NCBI GenBank assembly: GCA_028718465.1
Contig: JAQULX010000061.1
Span: 1 to 10,458, forward strand
From: Dehalococcoidales bacterium
GTDB taxonomy: Bacteria; Chloroflexota; Dehalococcoidia; Dehalococcoidales; UBA3254
Direction: 5' to 3'
Length of the DNA stretch: 10,458 bases
Shown here: positions 7,034 to 10,458 of the stretch, one piece after another
How the letters are laid out: the number at the start of each line of letters is the position of its first letter
Numbering within the stretch: position 1 is the stretch's first letter
Notes under the pieces: generated by a model
The model's database searches: none
What the model saw: the letters and a program-made list of their open reading frames with translations, nothing else
What the model was told of the DNA's origin: nothing
Position numbers and translations under genes: made by a program

Positions 7034-8089
7034 GTGAGCACTTTGCCGGTAACCCGTATTATAGATGCCAATCTAAACCGTCTGGCCGAAGGCCTTCGCA
7101 TTCTGGAAGAAATATCCCGCATGATATTAAATGATACCGGGATGACCCAGAAGCTAAAGACCCTGCGCCATGACTTGGTCCGGGGCGATCTTTCGTTTAA
7201 CCTGGAACTGCTCCGTTCCCGCAACTCGACTAGAGATGTGGGGTCTTCCCTGGAAGTAGAGGGAGAAGAAAAAAAGAAGGACCTGCCTCTGATAGTGATA
7301 GCCAACTCGCGCCGGGCGCAGGAGTCCCTGCGCGTTCTCGAAGAGCTGGCGAAATTACCGGAGGTTCCCGGTAAGCTGGATTCCGACAGTTTTAAAAAAG
7401 CCCGTTTTGCGCTGTATACTCTGGAGCAGGAGCTTATCTACCGGCTTTTACGCCAGGATAAAGCCAAAAGCATATCCGGGCTGTATGTCATAATAGATAC
7501 CGGATTTTTAAAAGGGCGCGGCTACAGGGAAGCCGCCGAGCAGGTAATTCAGTCCGGCGCCAGGGTCATCCGGTTCTGCGATAAAATCCTGGAGAAAAAA
7601 CAACTCCTGGCGGCGGCCGGGGAATTGAGGGGGCTTTGCCGCCAAAAGGGAGTCCTCTTTATTATAAATGAATATCTGGATATCGCTCTGGCTGCCGAGG
7701 CTGACGGATTGCATATCGGCCGGGAAGGTCTGCCGGTTGAAGTCGCCCGCCGCCTCCTGCCGGCCGATAAGATTCTGGGCTGTACAGCCTCTACTGTTGA
7801 AGAGGCGGCGGCAGCGGAAGCCGCCGGGGCTGATTACATCGCTGTCGGAGCAGTATATCCCGGTTTGTCCGAAAATGCACAGAAGGTGGTAGGGCTGGAA
7901 GGAGTCCGCCAGGTGCGGCGAGCCACGAAGTTCCCACTGGTGGCTACCGGAGGAATTGATGAGACCAATACCCGAGCGGTCCTGGAGGCCGGCGCCGATT
8001 CAATAGGCCTTATGAGCGCCCTATCGGATGCCCCGGATATCACTCGCGCAGCACGGGCTATAGTAGAAATAATCGAGGCAAAAAAATGA
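7034..8089 (+). CDS. thiE: ThiD2-ThiE fusion: thiamine-phosphate synthase-type protein with altered active site
   Basis: This 351-residue protein has two domains. Residues ~5-140 match the ThiD2 family (RIIDANLNRLAEGLRILEE, LRHDL, ANSRRAQESLRVLEELAKL, LYTLEQEL), proposed as an HMP-phosphate kinase and often fused to ThiE. Residues ~148-350 form a ThiE TIM barrel (GLYVIID, ADGLHIGREGLP, ILGCTAST, GADYIAVGAVYP, PLVATGGI), the fold that joins HMP-PP to THZ-P. By hand alignment to B. subtilis ThiE, Lys184 and Asn212 are kept, but Gln57, Arg59, Asp112 and the PTxTK phosphate loop are replaced by Arg180, Cys182, Gly232 and PGLSEN (276-281). Asp93 and Ser130 become Glu213 and Thr251. The barrel may therefore be inactive or use another substrate. 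The start is GTG 7034, with GAGG at 7023-7026. An ATG at 7032 in another frame stops at once. It overlaps the translin gene by 4 bp. Confidence 0.9.
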   Translation: MSTLPVTRIIDANLNRLAEGLRILEEISRMILNDTGMTQKLKTLRHDLVRGDLSFNLELLRSRNSTRDVGSSLEVEGEEKKKDLPLIVIANSRRAQESLRVLEELAKLPEVPGKLDSDSFKKARFALYTLEQELIYRLLRQDKAKSISGLYVIIDTGFLKGRGYREAAEQVIQSGARVIRFCDKILEKKQLLAAAGELRGLCRQKGVLFIINEYLDIALAAEADGLHIGREGLPVEVARRLLPADKILGCTASTVEEAAAAEAAGADYIAVGAVYPGLSENAQKVVGLEGVRQVRRATKFPLVATGGIDETNTRAVLEAGADSIGLMSALSDAPDITRAARAIVEIIEAKK

Positions 8090-8718
8090 GAAAATTAACC
8101 CAAAATCTGGACAATTATGCCGATAAGATCCGATCGGACCTGGAGAAAAAAGACGCCGCCCGTGAGAAGGTCCTGCCTCTGTGCCGGGAATTGATCCGCT
8201 ACGCCAGCATCACCATCCGGGCAATACACCGGCAGGAGTTCGAGGAAGCCCAAAAACTTCTCGCTGAAGGCCGCAAGGTCAGAGAAGCCCTGGAACAGGC
8301 TATTTCTAAATGTGATGAACTGCGCTATCACGGCTTCGTCAGGGACGCACAAAAAGAATATACCGAAGCCAATGCCGTGTATGCTCTGGTAAAAGGTGAA
8401 CCGATTCCCGATCCGGATGTTTTAAAAGTGGATTATGCGGCTTATTTGAACGGCCTGGGAGATACCGTGGGAGAGCTTCGCCGTTATATTCTGGATAAGA
8501 TGCGGCATGGAGACCTGTACCGTGGGGAAGAGATCCTTTCCGCAATGGACGACATTTATACCATCCTGGTTACCATGGACTTCCCCGATGCCATTACCGG
8601 AGGGCTGCGCCATACAACCGACCAGGTGCGGGGGATACTGGAAAAAACCCGCGGCGATATCACCCTGGCGGTACGTCAGCAAGCCCTGGAATACAAATTG
8701 AACGAGACTCAGCGGTAA
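8086..8718 (+). CDS. Translin/TRAX family protein
   Basis: Translin and TRAX are all-helical proteins that assemble into octamers binding single-stranded RNA or DNA. TRAX subunits supply endoribonuclease activity (C3PO). This 210-residue, highly charged and almost wholly helical protein matches translin in length (human 228). VDYAAYLNGLGDTVGELRRY (115-134), followed by HGD (141-143), parallels the human translin segment DVEDYLSGVLILASELSRLS...AGDY. The C-terminal part has MDDIYTILVTMDFPDAITGG (154-173) and LEKTRGDI (185-192). KEYTEA (90-95, Glu91 and Glu94) resembles the QEYVEA region of TRAX, so an RNase site is possible but unproven. ATG 8086 sits inside the upstream stop (ATGA), with GAGG at 8075-8078, so translation is coupled. 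The 3' end overlaps the opposing hydrolase gene by 10 bp. Its substrate in bacteria is unknown to me. Confidence 0.9.
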   Translation: MRKLTQNLDNYADKIRSDLEKKDAAREKVLPLCRELIRYASITIRAIHRQEFEEAQKLLAEGRKVREALEQAISKCDELRYHGFVRDAQKEYTEANAVYALVKGEPIPDPDVLKVDYAAYLNGLGDTVGELRRYILDKMRHGDLYRGEEILSAMDDIYTILVTMDFPDAITGGLRHTTDQVRGILEKTRGDITLAVRQQALEYKLNETQR

Positions 8719-9341
8719 TAGCGGTCCAGACGAATATACGGGTTATTTTTACGTTCGGCTTCCACTGTAGTCGGCGACCCATGTCCCGGATAGATCACAG
8801 TCTCCGGCGGCAACACCATTATTTTGTTGATAATTGAGTCCAAAAGCTCTGAGCGAGTGCCGGTGCCGATACCGGATGATCCGATGCTGTTATGGAAAAG
8901 CGTATCTCCGGTAAATACCATGCCGTGGCCGTATAAACAAATTCCACCATAGGTATGGCCGGGGGTGTTAATAACCGTGAAATTGATGTCGGATACACTT
9001 ACGGCATCACCTTCCTGAAGCAGCCTGTCGGCATGCATCGGCGGTCCGAAATACTGTCCCCAGAAAAACCGTCCGTCACCCTGGAGGGCTGTGGAGTCGC
9101 TTCTGTGGATGGCTACCGAAGCGCCGATTGCATGCTTGAGCTCACCGATTGCTCCAATGTGGTCGATATGCCCATGAGTAGCAACCAGGACTTTGATATC
9201 CAAACCCAGTTCTTTCACTGCTTTTAAAATACTGTTTTCCTCATCACCGGGATCAATAATCAGACCTTGCTTTGTAGCCTCGGACCCAACGATATAACAG
9301 TTGGCCCTCCATCCGCCAACTACTAACCTTTTGATAATCAA
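8709..9341 (-). CDS. Metallo-beta-lactamase-fold hydrolase, glyoxalase II-like
   Basis: This 210-residue cytoplasmic protein has the full set of dinuclear-metal ligands. THGHIDH (55-61) gives His56, His58, Asp60 and His61. NTPGHT (125-130) gives His129, FTGDTLF (143-149) gives Asp146, and YPGHG (184-188) gives His187. The fold is close to hydroxyacylglutathione hydrolases and related small thioesterases. Without the larger C-terminal glyoxalase II domain, and in an anaerobe that may lack glutathione, the substrate is uncertain (S-acyl thiols or similar). The start is TTG 9341, chosen because a strong AGGAGGT (9346-9352) sits 4 nt upstream and translation from there begins with the usual MIIKRLVVGG. 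It has its own promoter with a consensus -10. The 3' end overlaps the translin gene's last codons. Confidence 0.93.
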   Translation of the reverse strand: MIIKRLVVGGWRANCYIVGSEATKQGLIIDPGDEENSILKAVKELGLDIKVLVATHGHIDHIGAIGELKHAIGASVAIHRSDSTALQGDGRFFWGQYFGPPMHADRLLQEGDAVSVSDINFTVINTPGHTYGGICLYGHGMVFTGDTLFHNSIGSSGIGTGTRSELLDSIINKIMVLPPETVIYPGHGSPTTVEAERKNNPYIRLDRYYR

Positions 9342-9345
9342 ACGG

Positions 9346-9352
9346 ACCTCCT
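9346..9352 (-). promoter_or_regulatory. Ribosome binding site deciding a TTG start
   Basis: On the minus strand AGGAGGT lies 4 nt before TTG 9341. No ATG or GTG in frame is as well placed, so the TTG start of the hydrolase is well supported. Confidence 0.85.
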
Positions 9353-9373
9353 GAATACACAGACGCTTTAATT

Positions 9374-9401
9374 ATTATACCAGACCGGCAGCTAAAATGA
9401 A
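9374..9401 (-). promoter_or_regulatory. Sigma70-type promoter of the hydrolase gene
   Basis: On the minus strand a consensus -10 TATAAT (9374-9379) has an extended TGG before it (9380-9382), and a weak -35 TTCATT (9396-9401) at 16-bp spacing. The predicted start near 9367 gives a ~25-nt leader. Confidence 0.7.
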
Positions 9402-9422
9402 CTCAGGATAAATCAGGTTCTA

Positions 9423-9450
9423 TTGACTGTGTCCGCCGAAGGGCTATAAT
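9423..9450 (+). promoter_or_regulatory. Sigma70-type promoter of the small membrane protein gene
   Basis: TTGACT (9423-9428, five of six) and TATAAT (9445-9450, consensus) are separated by 16 bp, the best promoter in the window. The start near 9457 leaves a leader of about 84 nt, which holds GCCCGG (9481-9486) and CCGGGC (9504-9509), able to form a 6-bp stem. Confidence 0.75.
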
Positions 9451-9540
9451 TAAATCACCCGGCTAAATCCGCTTAACAGTGCCCGGGGACCAGGGAGTCA
9501 TTGCCGGGCCGGATAATTCAGCAGACGGAGGGCATCGATT

Positions 9541-9924
9541 ATGCAGTCAGACTCAGGAAAGTCAATGATAGGGGGGATCCTTTCTATTGTCTCAGGTGCT
9601 ATTGGGATCATTTTCGGAATCGGCCTGATAGTGTTTATAATCTTCTTCATGGGAATATTCACTGATCCGTCTTTTTCCCAGGGAGAACAACTGCCGGAGC
9701 AAATATCGGCCCTGATGATAGGAATTTATTCGGCTATGGGAGGGATCGGTATTCTTCTCAGCATCCTGGCAGTTATAGGTGGCGTATTTGCCCTCAAGAG
9801 AAGGTACTGGGGCTGGGCTCTCGCCGGGTCCATCGCCAGCACGATAATATTCTTCCCTTGCGGAATAGCCGCGATAATCCTGATCAGCCTCGCCTATCCC
9901 GAGTATTCCCAGGCCGGGACTTAG
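9541..9924 (+). CDS. Small integral membrane protein of unknown function
   Basis: This 127-residue protein is mostly hydrophobic, with about three or four membrane segments: ~9-39 (Gly/Ile-rich, possibly one long helix), ~55-84 and ~91-118 (kinked at Pro106). A short hydrophilic loop (40-54, acidic and Gln-rich) joins the first two. GGVFALKRRYWGWALAGSI (80-98) places Lys-Arg-Arg at the membrane face and recalls small DUF4064-like membrane proteins, but I cannot assign a family firmly. The start ATG 9541 has GGAGGG (9527-9532) 8 nt upstream and a strong promoter about 90 bp upstream. It appears to be monocistronic: 131 bp separate it from the next gene, and I see no clear terminator there. Function unknown. 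Confidence 0.85.
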   Translation: MQSDSGKSMIGGILSIVSGAIGIIFGIGLIVFIIFFMGIFTDPSFSQGEQLPEQISALMIGIYSAMGGIGILLSILAVIGGVFALKRRYWGWALAGSIASTIIFFPCGIAAIILISLAYPEYSQAGT

Positions 9925-10055
9925 AAGGGGCTCCAGACTCGCTGCGAGGGGCAGGGTGAGCCGGGTGGGGATAAGCTGACTTCGGGATGGTATCCGGTTT
10001 ATTAGGTATACTGTAATATAGAGCACTAATCCAATGATAATTTCAGGAGGCTGCT

Positions 10056-10458
10056 ATGGACCCCAGAGCCCTTTATAAAATCGGATACGGCATGTACCTT
10101 GTCGGATCGCACAAGGGAGATAAAATTAATGCTCAGGTCGCCAATACCGTCTTCCAGATCTCGTCCGATCCGCCGACGATAGCGGTGAGTATCAATAAAA
10201 AGAATCTGACACATGAATATATTCATGTGAGCAGGGTCTTTTCAGTCTCTGTCCTGAATATTGAGACTCCACTGACTTTTATCGGACAATTCGGCTTCAA
10301 GTCCGGAAGAGACACTGATAAGTTCGCAGGCGTGAATTACAGGCCGGGAGCAAACGGCTCCCCGGTTATTCTGGATAATACGATATCGTTTCTGGAAGTC
10401 CGGGTCGATCAGGAGGTTGATGCGGGGACTCATACCATCTTTATAGGCCAGCTGACTG
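10056..10458 (+). CDS. Flavin reductase-like FMN-binding protein, probable high-molecular-weight rubredoxin N-terminus (3' end outside window)
   Basis: The 134 visible residues (cut by the right edge) match the FMN-binding flavin reductase domain. The opening ALYKIGYGMYLVGSHKGDKI (5-24), then QVANTVFQISSDPPTIAVSI (26-45), NLTHEYI (48-54) and GQFGFKSGRDTDKF (about 75-88), are very like the start of Moorella-type high-molecular-weight rubredoxin. In those proteins an N-terminal NADH:rubredoxin oxidoreductase domain is fused to a C-terminal rubredoxin and passes electrons to flavodiiron proteins for O2 or NO removal in anaerobes. The rubredoxin half, with its two CxxC pairs, would lie beyond the window, so a stand-alone flavin reductase is also possible. 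The start ATG 10056 has AGGAGG (10045-10050) 5 nt upstream. A TATACT at 10007-10012 may be its -10, but no good -35 accompanies it. Confidence 0.88.
   Translation, partial: MDPRALYKIGYGMYLVGSHKGDKINAQVANTVFQISSDPPTIAVSINKKNLTHEYIHVSRVFSVSVLNIETPLTFIGQFGFKSGRDTDKFAGVNYRPGANGSPVILDNTISFLEVRVDQEVDAGTHTIFIGQLT

Overview
The window (about half G+C, densely coded) looks like chromosomal DNA of an anaerobic bacterium. The gene content suggests a Dehalococcoidia-like member of the Chloroflexota: archaeal-style GlmU-like genes in tandem before glmS, a ThiD2-ThiE fusion, a bacterial translin, a serpin lipoprotein, and a flavoprotein resembling the N-terminus of high-molecular-weight rubredoxin. This placement is an inference from gene content. 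No rRNA or other marker in the window confirms it.

Layout. Positions 1-3460 (+) are a tight amino-sugar operon: the C-terminal end of a GlmU-like enzyme, a complete second GlmU-like protein, and glmS. Together these should make glucosamine-6-phosphate and UDP-GlcNAc for peptidoglycan and glycans. A small Cys-rich ORF (3347-3691, -) runs antisense into the glmS 3' end. A serpin lipoprotein gene (3859-5136, -) ends at a strong hairpin terminator (3792-3830). Positions 5152-5637 hold no convincing gene but a cluster of short repeats and hairpins. An MFS transporter (5638-6930, -) is divergent from a thiamine-type gene (7034-8089, +). The latter is translationally coupled by an ATGA overlap to a translin-family gene (8086-8718, +). 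That gene overlaps tail to tail by 10 bp with a glyoxalase II-like metallo-beta-lactamase-fold hydrolase (8709-9341, -). A divergent promoter region with two clear sigma70-type -10 boxes separates it from a small membrane protein (9541-9924, +). The window ends inside a flavin reductase-like gene (10056 onward, +).

Most notable points. (1) The second GlmU-like protein appears to lack key residues in both its nucleotidyltransferase and acetyltransferase halves, while its neighbour keeps the acetyltransferase His. (2) The ThiE half of the thiamine fusion has lost most residues that bind Mg2+ and the two substrates in classical ThiE, although the fold is evident. (3) A translin/TRAX-family protein, rare in bacteria, is coupled to that gene. 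(4) The serpin has an intact inhibitory-type hinge and a lipobox. I did not find a clearly new multi-gene defence or mobile system here. The strongest leads are the two possible pseudoenzymes or new-specificity enzymes and the thi-translin pair.
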